Counted from the stretch's first letter, positions 52,789 to 62,712 are shown. The stretch: 64,000 bases of DNA from Pseudomonadota bacterium (GCA_018261895.1 JAGTRT010000020.1:1-64000), one strand, 5' to 3'. Made by a program: numbers and translations. Notes: generated by a model from the letters alone, not told the origin.

Positions 52789-52886
52789 GTTGCGAGTCTC
52801 GTGACAAAGGCCGCCTGCGTTGTCACGTTATTCATTACACTCGCACATCTCAGTTGTACTTCATACTAATGAATTTAGGGCAACCT

Positions 52887-53696
52887 ATGCAAAAGTCATT
52901 GCACCTCCTTTGTGTTACTTGCATCACAACCCTCCTTGTTTCATGTGGTTCAGGCAAAGGGATTGATGCCCGACTCGATGCAACAAAAGGCTACGATGCA
53001 AACTTCAATGCATCTGTAATCAAGGCACTTGAATCCGCTTCGCCACAGCAGCGAGAAATCTTCTTGGGTTTGGTAGAAGGGCTTCCACTGGAACACTTTC
53101 TTGCACGTTACGGCAAAGAGCCCACCGTAAAAGAGGTGGCCAATGGGCAACTGGAGCGGTACATCGCACAACTCCAAGAAGAAATAGCCCACCTTGAGTC
53201 TCGCATCAATTCTCCCGCCTCAGAATTACAAAGCATTGTGCAAAAGATCTCGGAAGCCAACCGCAAAATGGAAAGCATCAGTGGCGAGGTAACCGAAATC
53301 AAACAGAAAGACTGGGATTCCAGTCACTGCAATAGTTCGGGCTGCGTCAAGAAGTATGCCATTAATGTAAAAATCAACGCCCCGGCTGGGATCACCTTCT
53401 CAAAACTGCCTTGCACTATAGAAATCAAGCCGCAAGGGGCTACAGCACCATTTACGATTGTAGAGAACTGCGGTGGCCGACCAGGTGGTGACTATACTTT
53501 TGAAATTGCCGATAAAGAGGCAATCTCATTTGTTAATGCCACAAGCAAGATCGAATTTATCCGATCTGAAGCACGTCAAAAAAACGGTGACAGTGAAGAA
53601 TATGTCATCCCTCGACGCCCCAAAGAAATTGAAGAACTAGATCAGGGCAAATCTCGGCTTGCAACTGCCCAAGCTTCAAAGAAACTTTTCAATTAA
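52887..53696 (+). CDS. Hypothetical lipoprotein with coiled coil
   Basis: MQKSLHLLCVTCITTLLVSCGSGKG lipobox LVSC; coiled-coil QLERYIAQLQEEIAHLESRI. Confidence 0.7.
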   Translation: MQKSLHLLCVTCITTLLVSCGSGKGIDARLDATKGYDANFNASVIKALESASPQQREIFLGLVEGLPLEHFLARYGKEPTVKEVANGQLERYIAQLQEEIAHLESRINSPASELQSIVQKISEANRKMESISGEVTEIKQKDWDSSHCNSSGCVKKYAINVKINAPAGITFSKLPCTIEIKPQGATAPFTIVENCGGRPGGDYTFEIADKEAISFVNATSKIEFIRSEARQKNGDSEEYVIPRRPKEIEELDQGKSRLATAQASKKLFN

Positions 53697-53717
53697 CCAA
53701 AACAACTTTCTGTGAAC

Positions 53718-53751
53718 GCCCCCTGGAGAAATCCTCGGGGCGTTTTTTTTT
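53718..53751 (+). terminator. Rho-independent terminator
   Basis: CGCCCCCTGGAGAAATCCTCGGGGCGTTTTTTTTT. Confidence 0.85.
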
Positions 53752-53887
53752 GCCTGTTCATCAAAGGAAACATCAATGCAATTCTGCACCACCGATCAGC
53801 CATCCCCCTTCAATCTTACTTTCAGGAAAACCCGCCGCAGTCACTTACCCAATTACCCACGCAACAATCCATACATGGAGAACAACC

Positions 53888-54292
53888 ATGGTCATCGTTT
53901 CTGACCAGTCTCAGCTACACGGCATCAGCAATCCCGGCATTCATCATCTGGTAGCCATTCGCCTGCAGCAACTAATTGGCGATGCCAGCATTTCCACGGA
54001 ATTGATCATCGTGGAAACAGGAGATGCCGCTTCCGCCATTGAGCACTCAGCAGGGTTTCCAATTCTGACCAGCCTGTTCGATGACCTGCCGTATGACCAC
54101 CCCGACTACACCCCACCTTTTGAAATCATGGAGCAACACCACTATGAGCAATACCGCATCTACGAAATGGTCTTCATTGGCAATGACGATGGGGCTGCTA
54201 CCGCGCTCTTTGTCCCAGACCAAGAAGGCATCGACGCCGATTTGTTGGCTGTGTGTCGATCATGGGCCACGCCAGCCGTGAGTACACCATGA
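53888..54292 (+). CDS. Hypothetical acidic protein
   Basis: MVIVSDQSQLHGISNPGIHHLVAIRLQQLIGDAS...; start chosen downstream of track start. Confidence 0.55.
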   Translation: MVIVSDQSQLHGISNPGIHHLVAIRLQQLIGDASISTELIIVETGDAASAIEHSAGFPILTSLFDDLPYDHPDYTPPFEIMEQHHYEQYRIYEMVFIGNDDGAATALFVPDQEGIDADLLAVCRSWATPAVSTP

Positions 54293-54369
54293 GATTTCGA
54301 AACTTAATCGCCCCCCCACCCGCCCCCGAAAGGTTCTACCTCTGGGGGTTTCTCTTTTATGGAACCTGC

Positions 54370-54567
54370 ATGCCGCAAAACAGTTATCCGCAACACCCAG
54401 TCGTCCTTGAAATGCTATCGGCCCTCGATGAAAGCCAACGCGAACTCTATGAGGAGCGCTCAGCGATTCTTGAATGGGAAGCAGGCCTTGACCGCCCCCT
54501 TGCCGAGGCAGTGGCAATACTAGAGGTCGTCCGACGAATTGGATGGCCCCCAATCCATCAAAAATAG
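54370..54567 (+). CDS. Hypothetical small protein
   Basis: MPQNSYPQHPVVLEMLSALDESQRELYEERSAILEWEAGLDRPLAEAVAILEVVRRIGW, preceded by terminator-like hairpin. Confidence 0.5.
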   Translation: MPQNSYPQHPVVLEMLSALDESQRELYEERSAILEWEAGLDRPLAEAVAILEVVRRIGWPPIHQK

Positions 54568-54611
54568 ATCGCGCCAGCCTGAGCATCTTATTCAATAAGC
54601 ATAACTAAATT

Positions 54612-55115
54612 ATGGAGTTATACATGCCTGAGAAAGACGTTACACCTGTCGCACCTATGCGAATACTGAAGACCAATTGCTGTCCCAGCCTGTCCGGGCG
54701 CTCGGAACTGACGTATCACATTGGCTGCAATGCCGAAGGCGAAGTTCAATTTCGTGTTGTAGGCAATAGCGGTTCCGGCCAGTTCAATAGCGACGCCGTT
54801 TCATTCAGTCAGATACGAAAGCTGCTCTCTGATTGCCCGGCTGACAAGCCTATGACCTCTACCGTCCTTCGCCCTGCTTTCCGTGGCAAAAGCAGCAATA
54901 GCCCGGCATTCCTGTTCGCAGCACTCAAGGCCGAGTTGATCGTATTACCGGGATCAAACAAGGATTCTGGCTACACGATGGGTGACATAGAGGTATTCAG
55001 GCACGAAATGAATGTCCTGATCGCCAGCACCACCTCAATTGCCAATACATCAGTAGATGAGCCGGCCAAGAAGAAACCTGTTGGTCGCAAACCTTCCGGA
55101 AGGCCAATCGAATGA
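54612..55115 (+). CDS. Hypothetical protein
   Basis: 167 aa, MPEKDVTPVAPMRILKTNCCPSLSGRSELTYHIGCNAEGE...KKPVGRKPSGRPIE. Confidence 0.55.
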   Translation: MELYMPEKDVTPVAPMRILKTNCCPSLSGRSELTYHIGCNAEGEVQFRVVGNSGSGQFNSDAVSFSQIRKLLSDCPADKPMTSTVLRPAFRGKSSNSPAFLFAALKAELIVLPGSNKDSGYTMGDIEVFRHEMNVLIASTTSIANTSVDEPAKKKPVGRKPSGRPIE

Positions 55116-55279
55116 CGTTGATGGTTGCAACCCTGCTGTGCTTCATCGTGCTGCTTTGCATCGGCACATTTAAAACGTTACTTGCCATCGTAGCCTTGGC
55201 TGCTTTGGCGCTTATCTCCCCGTTCGTATTCATTGGCCTGCTTGCGGTACTGGCCATCGTATTCATTCTCACCAAGTAA
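55112..55279 (+). CDS. Small hydrophobic membrane protein (55 aa)
   Basis: MTLMVATLLCFIVLLCIGTFKTLLAIVALAALALISPFVFIGLLAVLAIVFILTK*, ATGA overlap with upstream ORF. Confidence 0.55.
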   Translation: MTLMVATLLCFIVLLCIGTFKTLLAIVALAALALISPFVFIGLLAVLAIVFILTK

Positions 55280-56210
55280 GGAGTATCACCATGCAAGACC
55301 TCTATATCTGCCAAGCCATCGATACCATTTCGATGTGGGATCAAGACAGCAGTTTTTCTTGTATCGCATCATTGGCAGCACTGCGTTACCGGGATTGAAA
55401 TCCCAGTTGTACCCCGCTCGGCCATTCACAGCGCCGACACAGAAGCACCTCGCCTGAACATCGCAGGCAAATCCCCTTAGCGGTACTATCCGCAGCCCCA
55501 TCCCTGATTTCGACTGACATCTAACCTGTCGGCCCACTAGCCGAGGTTTTTGCACGTCTGTTGATTCAGGGATAGGCGCTGCCGGAATTTTTTTGGAGTA
55601 TCTCTATGGGTAAGTCATGGCTGCAAGCATATAGCCAACGCACGAATTGTTTCTTAGACATTGGGGAGCCGCTGCCATATTGGCAGCCACCAGCGTATTT
55701 GCCGCCACATCTGCAACGCGGTCGGAATCCGATGTGGCACAAGGCGTTGGATGTTGCGGATTCAGTCCCCCCCACCCCGCCACCGGCGCCAGGGAATCTC
55801 CTCACACCGCATCCGCAACATTGCCGCAACGCCGAAAGCCATGCCAGCCATCAAGGTTGCGGCGTGACGGATCGTGGAGGGTCGATGGTAAATATCAGTC
55901 TTGACCTGACGGAATCAATACCCGTAGAATTTCTGCGCGATGTTCCTGATGTAACCGGGTACTGACTCCCATCCTCCCGGTTGCGAACATCTGTCAATGG
56001 GATGATATTCAGGCAGCAGTCTGAATGTCGTAAGCCTACGTGGAATCTCTCCACTGTACTGAACGCCACCGTCTCGCAGGCAGTGGGGCTGTACCTAGGC
56101 TTAGCTACGTGACACCCCTCTCGATCTGGGTACCCGCGACGGAAAGCCAAGGCTTGTTCGCGACCTCTGCTTGCAATTCCGTAGCGGACACCATACTTTA
56201 ATCGAGAAAG

Positions 56211-57629
56211 GTGGTGCCTATGGCGGCCCCTAATCCAAAGATTTCTCCTCAAGCTGTTGCCGAGGTCAATACCCCACTGTTGCCCAAAGTAATGCCGTCT
56301 CAGGATGCTGTAGATCCTGCCGCCTTGCTAAGCGCAATTCTGGCAACCATTCTCCAACACGTAATCATCGATCTGGCCCAAGCGGTCGCCGTGACATTAT
56401 GGATTGCGATGACATGGTTCATGCCGTGCATCAACGTTGCTCCTTTGCTGGTTATCACCGCACCAGAACGCGCTTGCGGTAAATCGCAACTCTTGTCGAT
56501 CGCCCTGCGCTTAGTGTTCAGGGGAATCTCAGCGTCCAACGCATCTGCGCCTTTTCTATTTCGTGCTCTTGAAGCATGGCAGCCAACCCTCTTGATCGAT
56601 GAGGCTGACACCTTCATTCGTGAGAATGCGGAAATCAAAGGGATGCTCAATGCAGGGCATACCCGCGAAAGCGCTTATGTCGGGCGTGCCACAGCAAAAG
56701 ATGGTGACTTTGAGCCAGTGCTGTTCTGTGTCTGGGGAGCAAAGGTGCTTGCGGGCATTGCCCTCGAAAAGCATCTCCCAGACGCTACGATGAGTCGAAG
56801 CATCATTGCCTCAATGCGTCGCAAGTTGCCCTCCGAAACGATCGTGCGCATTCGTCATGCGGACAAAAGCACGTTTGATGTGCTGGCATCTCAACTGGCA
56901 CGATTTGCTGCGGACTACTCCGAACAAGTCGCCAACGCACGCCCAGTGGTTCCAGATGCGCTTGGTGACCGAGCTCAGGACAACTGGGAGCCTCTGTTGG
57001 CAATTGCAGCATGTGCCGGAGAAGCATGGTTTGAAAAAGCGACCGCTGCAGCACTGGAACTCTCGAAGACGACCGATGAATCCGTAAGTGCCGGTAATGA
57101 ACTACTTACCGATATACATGCTGTCTTTAGCTCGCGCAAAAACCCCAAGATCAGTTCGGCAGATTTAATCGATGCACTTGTTGCCGATACTGAGAGTCCG
57201 TGGGCTACCTACAACCGTGGTCGACCTCTAACACCGCGCCAGTTGAGCAAGATGCTAAGCGGATACGGAATCAAATCTAAGACTGTCCGTATGGGGCCTT
57301 ACGATACGCCCAAGGGGTATGAACAAAATCAGTTTTCCGATGCCTTTGCACGGTATCTAACTCCAGCCAGGCCTGATTCATCTGAAGCAGCACATACCGC
57401 GAAGTCTCCTTCCGCAGCGGATGATGTCTGCAACGCGTCAGTGCCTTCTGAAGATGGATCATCGCATTCGGCAACGCCTGTCGACTCGACGACGGAAGTA
57501 CCCACGCCACCCCCTGCCAAGGTCAGCAGCCCTTCGCCACAAAACACGAAGCTATGGGACGAGGTTAAGGACAGTTGCCAGGAAAAGCCAATTCTGCCGT
57601 TCGATCAACGTCCCGACTCCGACTTCTGA
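56211..57629 (+). CDS. DUF3631-domain AAA+-like ATPase/helicase of mobile elements
   Basis: 472 aa; TAPERACGKSQLLSIALRLVFRG Walker A-like, PTLLIDEADTF Walker B. Confidence 0.8.
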   Translation: MVPMAAPNPKISPQAVAEVNTPLLPKVMPSQDAVDPAALLSAILATILQHVIIDLAQAVAVTLWIAMTWFMPCINVAPLLVITAPERACGKSQLLSIALRLVFRGISASNASAPFLFRALEAWQPTLLIDEADTFIRENAEIKGMLNAGHTRESAYVGRATAKDGDFEPVLFCVWGAKVLAGIALEKHLPDATMSRSIIASMRRKLPSETIVRIRHADKSTFDVLASQLARFAADYSEQVANARPVVPDALGDRAQDNWEPLLAIAACAGEAWFEKATAAALELSKTTDESVSAGNELLTDIHAVFSSRKNPKISSADLIDALVADTESPWATYNRGRPLTPRQLSKMLSGYGIKSKTVRMGPYDTPKGYEQNQFSDAFARYLTPARPDSSEAAHTAKSPSAADDVCNASVPSEDGSSHSATPVDSTTEVPTPPPAKVSSPSPQNTKLWDEVKDSCQEKPILPFDQRPDSDF

Positions 57630-57797
57630 CTATGTCGGTGCGGAGGCACCCCCAACCACTCTGCACCGGCTAACTCGATCAAAACATAGGAAACCCTGCA
57701 ATTGAAATGCAGGTTTGAAATTCGAGGCTGAGCAATCTGGACTTGGCATTACGAGCCCAATGCCAGTTCGGCACAGCCATTTCTAAAGGAATATGAG

Positions 57798-58964
57798 ATG
57801 CCAAAAACCACGCTCGACGCTGCTTTTGTACGTAGCGCGACATGCCCAGAAGGGAAAAACCGAATCGACTTTTTTGACACCAATATTAGGGGCTTCGTAC
57901 TTGAGGTCCGCACAACAGGAGGAAGTACTTACTATCTTCGATACCGCGATGATCATGGTCGCCAACGTCAGCACAAGATCGGTGATGCCCGGTCGATCAG
58001 TTTCGATAAAGCCCGTTCGGCTGCGGAACGACTGCGTTCACAAGTCGTCTTAGGAGAGAACCCGGCCGAAGCAAAGAAGATCAAGCGATCAATTCCAACC
58101 ATCGCTGAGTTCTACAGTGACACCTACCTGCCATTCCTACAAAGCTATCGCCGCAACATGGGGTCTGACTTCAGTTTCCACCATACGCATCTGCTGCCGC
58201 GTTTTGGGAAGAAGCACCTTGATCAATTGACCACGCAAGACGTGATTGATGCTCAACAATCTATGACCAAAGCTGGCTATGCACCTGGAACAGCCAACAA
58301 GTTCATCGTGCAAATTCGCTATATGTACAACGTAGCCAAAAAGCATGGCATTCCGGGGTCTGACTTCAATCCTGCAGCCGGGGTAAAGCAATACCTCGTA
58401 CAAGGTCGTGAGCGCTTTCTGACCCAAGAAGAGATTCAACGCTTACGGACTGCCGTGGAAAAAAGCCAGAACAAGCAACTGAAGTACATTGTGGCGCTAC
58501 TTTTGATGCTGGGTTGCCGAAAATCAGAGCTGTTGAACGCGAAATGGGAGCATGTCGACTTGGAGCGACGTACTTGGAAGATCCCTCTCTCCAAGTCAGG
58601 CAAGATGCGTCATGTGCCTCTTTCCAATGCTGCGGTCGAATTACTGAATGGGCTACCACGTTGGAAAGGCTGCCCCTACGTTCTGCCTAACCCCAAAACC
58701 CGTAAGCCATTCGTGGATTTCCATGAGCCTTGGAGCACGGCATGTCGAAGGGCTGGTTTAAAGGACGTCCGCATTCACGATCTACGCCATACATTTGCCA
58801 GCAATCTCGTCAATGCGGGCCACTCGTTATTCGTGGTCAGTCGTGCGCTTGGTCATGCCAACATTGTTCAGACGGCTCGGTACTCACATCTTGCCGACGA
58901 CACTTTGCTTAAGGCCGCCGATGCTGCTGCCAGTGCTATGGGCAACACCTGGAGCAGTCTGTAA
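57798..58964 (+). CDS. Tyrosine site-specific integrase (P4-like)
   Basis: 388 aa; N-terminal DUF4102-like, LLMLGCRKSELLNAKWEHVDL, IHDLRHTFASNLVNAG, LGHANIVQTARYSHL. Confidence 0.93.
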   Translation: MPKTTLDAAFVRSATCPEGKNRIDFFDTNIRGFVLEVRTTGGSTYYLRYRDDHGRQRQHKIGDARSISFDKARSAAERLRSQVVLGENPAEAKKIKRSIPTIAEFYSDTYLPFLQSYRRNMGSDFSFHHTHLLPRFGKKHLDQLTTQDVIDAQQSMTKAGYAPGTANKFIVQIRYMYNVAKKHGIPGSDFNPAAGVKQYLVQGRERFLTQEEIQRLRTAVEKSQNKQLKYIVALLLMLGCRKSELLNAKWEHVDLERRTWKIPLSKSGKMRHVPLSNAAVELLNGLPRWKGCPYVLPNPKTRKPFVDFHEPWSTACRRAGLKDVRIHDLRHTFASNLVNAGHSLFVVSRALGHANIVQTARYSHLADDTLLKAADAAASAMGNTWSSL

Positions 58965-59290
58965 AAGTCCAGCGCACAACCCTAAAGCTGGGCAAAATCT
59001 AAACCTCTGCCACTACCCTAACATCATTTTTTCATGTTGATGGTTGGGTCAGTGGTGGGGTGAAAATTCGGCCTATTCCTAACGAAAAAAATTTCACTCG
59101 TTCGATGCTGGTAAAGCATACGTTGTGTAGATGGGAAGTCCGTGGGTGACCCAATATAAGCAGTTTGAAATCAGCCAAACCTCTTGTAACACAAGAGAAG
59201 GCAGCACTTTCAAGAAGAAACGCCATGAACCAGAGCGCCCTGACCACCGAAATCTGCCGCCGCCTCGGCTAGGCAAGCCACCAACGGCAA

Positions 59291-59328
59291 TTTCACGGTC
59301 AACCGGAAAAAACAGCCAAAATCGAAAA
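59291..59328 (+). repeat. Dispersed repeat copy 8
   Basis: TTTCACGGTCAACCGGAAAAAACAGCCAAAATCGAAA, 19 bp after displaced metF stop. Confidence 0.9.
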
Positions 59329-59354
59329 GCGCCCGGCCTATCGGGCGCTTTTTT
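59325..59354 (+). terminator. Original metF terminator
   Basis: AAAAGCGCCCGGCCTATCGGGCGCTTTTTT. Confidence 0.8.
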
Positions 59355-59466
59355 CATGCTGCCCCCGGGAATCGCCGCCTGCAGGACTTTCCCGAATTGC
59401 CTGGTTGCCCGGTTTTTCGTTGACGCTCCCTGACCACATCTATATAATGCGCGCTCCCGGTAGGTC

Positions 59467-59542
59467 GGGTCGGTAGCTCAGTCGGTAGAGCAGCGGACTT
59501 TTAATCCGTTGGTCCCGAGTTCGAATCTCGGCCGACCCACCA
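59467..59542 (+). tRNA. tRNA-Lys(TTT)
   Basis: GGGTCGGTAGCTCAGTCGGTAGAGCAGCGGACTTTTAATCCGTTGGTCCCGAGTTCGAATCTCGGCCGACCCACCA. Confidence 0.97.
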
Positions 59543-59558
59543 TTCATATTGGGAACGT

Positions 59559-59634
59559 GGGGCGCTAGCTCAGTTGGTAGAGCAGCGGACTCTTAATCCG
59601 TAGGTCGACAGTTCGAATCTGTCGCGCCCCACCA
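59559..59634 (+). tRNA. tRNA-Lys(CTT)
   Basis: GGGGCGCTAGCTCAGTTGGTAGAGCAGCGGACTCTTAATCCGTAGGTCGACAGTTCGAATCTGTCGCGCCCCACCA. Confidence 0.97.
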
Positions 59635-59726
59635 GAATTCAAAAACACTTAGCTTCGGCCAGGCGTCTAGTTTCAGTAGTTGTTGTCGCTTTACAGGTAG
59701 GTTGGAAAACCAACTATCTGACCGGA

Positions 59727-59802
59727 CGCGGGGTGGAGCAGTTGGCAGCTCGTCGGGCTCATAACCCGAAGGTCGCAGGTTCAAGTCCTGCCCCCGCAAC
59801 CA
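59727..59802 (+). tRNA. Initiator tRNA-fMet(CAT)
   Basis: CGCGGGGTGGAGCAG...CGGGCTCATAACCCG...CCCCCGCAACCA; C1-A72 mismatch and GC-rich anticodon stem typical of initiator. Confidence 0.95.
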
Positions 59803-59816
59803 AAGGATTCCAGCAA

Positions 59817-59846
59817 AAAGGCCAGTCACTCGACTGGCCTTTTTCT
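59817..59846. terminator. Bidirectional rho-independent terminator
   Basis: AAAAAGGCCAGTCACTCGACTGGCCTTTTTC. Confidence 0.85.
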
Positions 59847-59862
59847 TTGTGCGTCCGGCGCC

Positions 59863-60279
59863 TTACTTGCGCCCGAACTTCTCGGCGAGCTGGTTGAGCT
59901 TCTCAACCCGACGCTGCGCTGCCTTGGCTTCCGCCTCGGCGGCCTTGCGCGCCTCGGCCTGCTTCTTGAATCGTTCGCGCAGCAACTCCGCAGCATGCTG
60001 ACGATTTTCGTCGGTGACCGGGTCGGCCGGGCTGCCATCCAGATTCAGACGAACCGTGCCTTTTTCCATTTCCTTGAGATAGCGCGTCGAAATCGTGTGG
60101 CTGCGCATGGCCAGCCGCAGCGATTTCTTGCTCAGCTCCGGCAAGACCGCGAACACCTGCTTGTCGATGCCAATCGCCAGCGGACTGAAATTGCGGAAGA
60201 CATCGAATCTGGTCTGCAGGTCCTTGAGCAGGGCGCGCGTGTCGATGGGCTTGTCGGTGCTTACTTCGGTTGTCGTCAT
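59863..60279 (-). CDS. ProQ/FinO-family RNA chaperone
   Basis: 138 aa; FRNFSPLAIGIDKQVFAVLPELSKKSLRLAMRSHTISTRYLKEMEKGTVRLNLDG. Confidence 0.9.
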   Translation of the reverse strand: MTTTEVSTDKPIDTRALLKDLQTRFDVFRNFSPLAIGIDKQVFAVLPELSKKSLRLAMRSHTISTRYLKEMEKGTVRLNLDGSPADPVTDENRQHAAELLRERFKKQAEARKAAEAEAKAAQRRVEKLNQLAEKFGRK

Positions 60280-60349
60280 GATGGAACAGTATCTTGTCGA
60301 GGCGCGAAGGGTAGCATGAAGACGCCCCGATTTTGTCTCGAATTGGCGT

Positions 60350-61225
60350 TCAGACGCCGTTTTTACGGAACCAGGCCAACATTTTCAGCCAGCCATCCTC
60401 GGCTTCTTCCTTGCGGTAGCTCGGCCGATAATCGGCATGGAAGGCATGCGGCGCATTGTCGTAGATATGAATCTGCGACGCCTTGGCGATCGGACCGCCT
60501 TGCTGCAAGGCCTTCTCCATTGCTTCGACCGTCTCCAGGGGAATGCCCGTGTCCAGGCCACCATAGAGCCCGAGCACCGGGGCCTTCAGCTCGCCAACGA
60601 GTTCGGTCGGGTGTTTCGGCGTGATCGGGCTGACCATGCCGACGAGACGGCCGTACCAGGCCACCCCGGTCTTGACGGCCGGGTTGTGGGTGCAATACAG
60701 CCAGGTAATGCGCCCGCCCCAGCAGAAACCGGTGATACCCAGGCGGCTCGTGTCGGCCCCCTTGGCCTTCGCCCACGCGACACAGGCATCGAGGTCGCTC
60801 AGCACCTGCGCATCGGGCGTCTTGTAGGTGATCTTCTCAAGAATCTGCGGGATTTCAGTGATCTGTCGCGGATCGCCCTGCCGCGCGAAAAGCTCCGGCG
60901 CGATGGCGCAGTAACCGAGCTTGGCGAGGCGACGGCACACGTCCCGGATGTATTCGTGCACACCGAAAATCTCGGAGACGACGAGGATCACCGGCGGCTT
61001 TTCCAGACCGCCGGGAACGGCACGGTAGGCGACCATTTCGCCATCCTTGACCGGCACCTTGATTTCGCCGGCGATGAGTCCGGTTTCGTCGGTCTTGATG
61101 GCGGTCTGCGCCATCACGGGTTGTGTCGCCAGAGCGAAGCCGGCGCCAAGGGTGGTCACGATGAAACTCCTGCGATCAAAGGTTTGGGGTGGAACAAGAC
61201 TGTCGAAATCCGCTGTTGTTTTCAT
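60350..61225 (-). CDS. Dienelactone hydrolase family protein with Tat-like signal
   Basis: [54 protein letters not shown] nucleophile motif. Confidence 0.9.
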   Translation of the reverse strand: MKTTADFDSLVPPQTFDRRSFIVTTLGAGFALATQPVMAQTAIKTDETGLIAGEIKVPVKDGEMVAYRAVPGGLEKPPVILVVSEIFGVHEYIRDVCRRLAKLGYCAIAPELFARQGDPRQITEIPQILEKITYKTPDAQVLSDLDACVAWAKAKGADTSRLGITGFCWGGRITWLYCTHNPAVKTGVAWYGRLVGMVSPITPKHPTELVGELKAPVLGLYGGLDTGIPLETVEAMEKALQQGGPIAKASQIHIYDNAPHAFHADYRPSYRKEEAEDGWLKMLAWFRKNGV

Positions 61226-61248
61226 GCTTTGTCTCCTCGTTGGGATTG

Positions 61249-62712
61249 CTACATCAAAACGATATCGTACTGCTCGGGCGAGTAGCTGGGTTCGGATTGC
61301 AGGGAAACGGATTTGCCGATGAAGTCGGAGAGCATGGCGAGCGCCTGCGACTCTTCGTCGAGGAACAGGTTGACCACGGCCGGGCCGGCCAGGATGCGGT
61401 ATTCGCGGGCATTGAACTGGCGGGCTTCGCGCAGCAGTTCGCGCAGGATTTCGTAGGCGACGGTGCGCGCCGTCTTGACCTCGCCGCGTCCGCCGCAGGT
61501 CGGGCACGGCTGGCACAGGACGTGGGCGAGCGACTCGCGCGTCCGCTTGCGGGTCATCTCGACGAGGCCGAGCTGGGTGAAGCCGTTGACCGTCAGCCGC
61601 GTATGGTCGCGGGCCAGCGCCTTGTTGAATTCGTCGAGCACGGCCTTCTTGTGCTCTTCGTTTTCCATGTCGATGAAGTCGACGATGATGATGCCGCCGA
61701 GGTTGCGCAGGCGCAGCTGGCGGGCGATGGTGACGGCCGCCTCGAGGTTGGTCTTGAAAATGGTGTCGTCGAAATTGCGCACACCGACGAAGCCGCCGGT
61801 ATTGACGTCGATGGTCGTCATCGCCTCGGTCTGATCCATGATCAGGTAGCCGCCGGATTTCAGGTCGACGCGGCGGGCCAGGGCTTTCTGGATTTCATCC
61901 TCGACGCCATGCAGGTCGAAGAGCGGGCGCTGGCCGGTGTAGTGTTCGAGCAGCGGGATCACCGCCGGCGTGTATTCCTGGGCAAAGGCCGTCAGCTTCT
62001 GGAAGTTCTCCCGCGAGTCGATGAAGATGCGCGTCGTTTCCGGATTGACGAAGTCGCGCAGGACGCGCTGACCGAGCGAGAGTTCCTGATAGAGCAGGGT
62101 TGGCGGTGCGGAAATGCGCGACTTCTCGCGAATGTCGGCCCAGGTCTTGCGCAGGTAGGCGATGTCGGTGGCGAACTCTTCGTCGCTGGCATTCTCGGCC
62201 ATGGTCCGGACGATGAAGCCGCCCGGCTCGTCGTCCGGCACCAGGCGGTTGATCTTCTCGCGCAGCGATTCGCGGTCGACTTCGGACTCGATGCGCTGCG
62301 AAATCCCGATGTGCTTTTCCTGCGGCAGATAGACCAGCATGCGGCCGGCGATGGAAACCTGCGTCGACAGGCGGGCGCCCTTGGTGCCGATGGGGTCCTT
62401 GACGACCTGGACGAGGATGCTCTGCCCTTCGTGAAGAATCTTCTCGATCGGCCGCTCGGCGGCCCGATCCTGCGTCGCTTCGCGCGGTTGCCAGATGTCC
62501 GCGACGTGCAGGAAGGCCGTCCGCTCCAGCCCGACATCGACAAACGCCGACTGCATGCCGGGCAGGATGCGGCAGATGCGGCCGAGATAGACGTTGCCGA
62601 CCAGCCCGCGGCTCGCCGTGCGCTCGATATGCAGTTCCTGGACGACGCCCTGTTGCATGACGGCAACGCGGGTTTCCTGCGGTGTGAAATTGATCAGGAT
62701 TTCTTCAGACAT
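61249..62712 (-). CDS. rng: Ribonuclease G
   Basis: 487 aa; [58 protein letters not shown]. Confidence 0.95.
   Translation of the reverse strand: MSEEILINFTPQETRVAVMQQGVVQELHIERTASRGLVGNVYLGRICRILPGMQSAFVDVGLERTAFLHVADIWQPREATQDRAAERPIEKILHEGQSILVQVVKDPIGTKGARLSTQVSIAGRMLVYLPQEKHIGISQRIESEVDRESLREKINRLVPDDEPGGFIVRTMAENASDEEFATDIAYLRKTWADIREKSRISAPPTLLYQELSLGQRVLRDFVNPETTRIFIDSRENFQKLTAFAQEYTPAVIPLLEHYTGQRPLFDLHGVEDEIQKALARRVDLKSGGYLIMDQTEAMTTIDVNTGGFVGVRNFDDTIFKTNLEAAVTIARQLRLRNLGGIIIVDFIDMENEEHKKAVLDEFNKALARDHTRLTVNGFTQLGLVEMTRKRTRESLAHVLCQPCPTCGGRGEVKTARTVAYEILRELLREARQFNAREYRILAGPAVVNLFLDEESQALAMLSDFIGKSVSLQSEPSYSPEQYDIVLM

Larger units (their letters stand above)
49385..59233 (+). mobile_element. 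Integrative genomic island in metF (attL core 49385-49398, attR core 59220-59233)
   Basis: Identical 14-bp ACGCCATGAACCAG at both ends; displaced metF tail ATGAACCAGAGCGCCCTGACCACCGAAATCTGCCGCCGCCTCGGCTAG at 59224-59271; integrase next to attR; low GC. Confidence 0.88.

Noticed and set aside
55606-55965. 119-aa ORF (MGKSWLQAYSQRTNC...) and two overlapping ORFs in other frames
   Set aside because: Three overlapping frames are open over the same inverted-repeat-rich segment with no recognisable domain; kept as candidate non-coding structure rather than CDS.
59467-59802. tRNA-Lys/Lys/fMet cluster as the attachment site of the island
   Set aside because: Tempting because it lies near the integrase, but the direct repeat and displaced coding tail map the right junction to 59220-59233, upstream of the tRNAs, and the tRNAs look intact and unduplicated.
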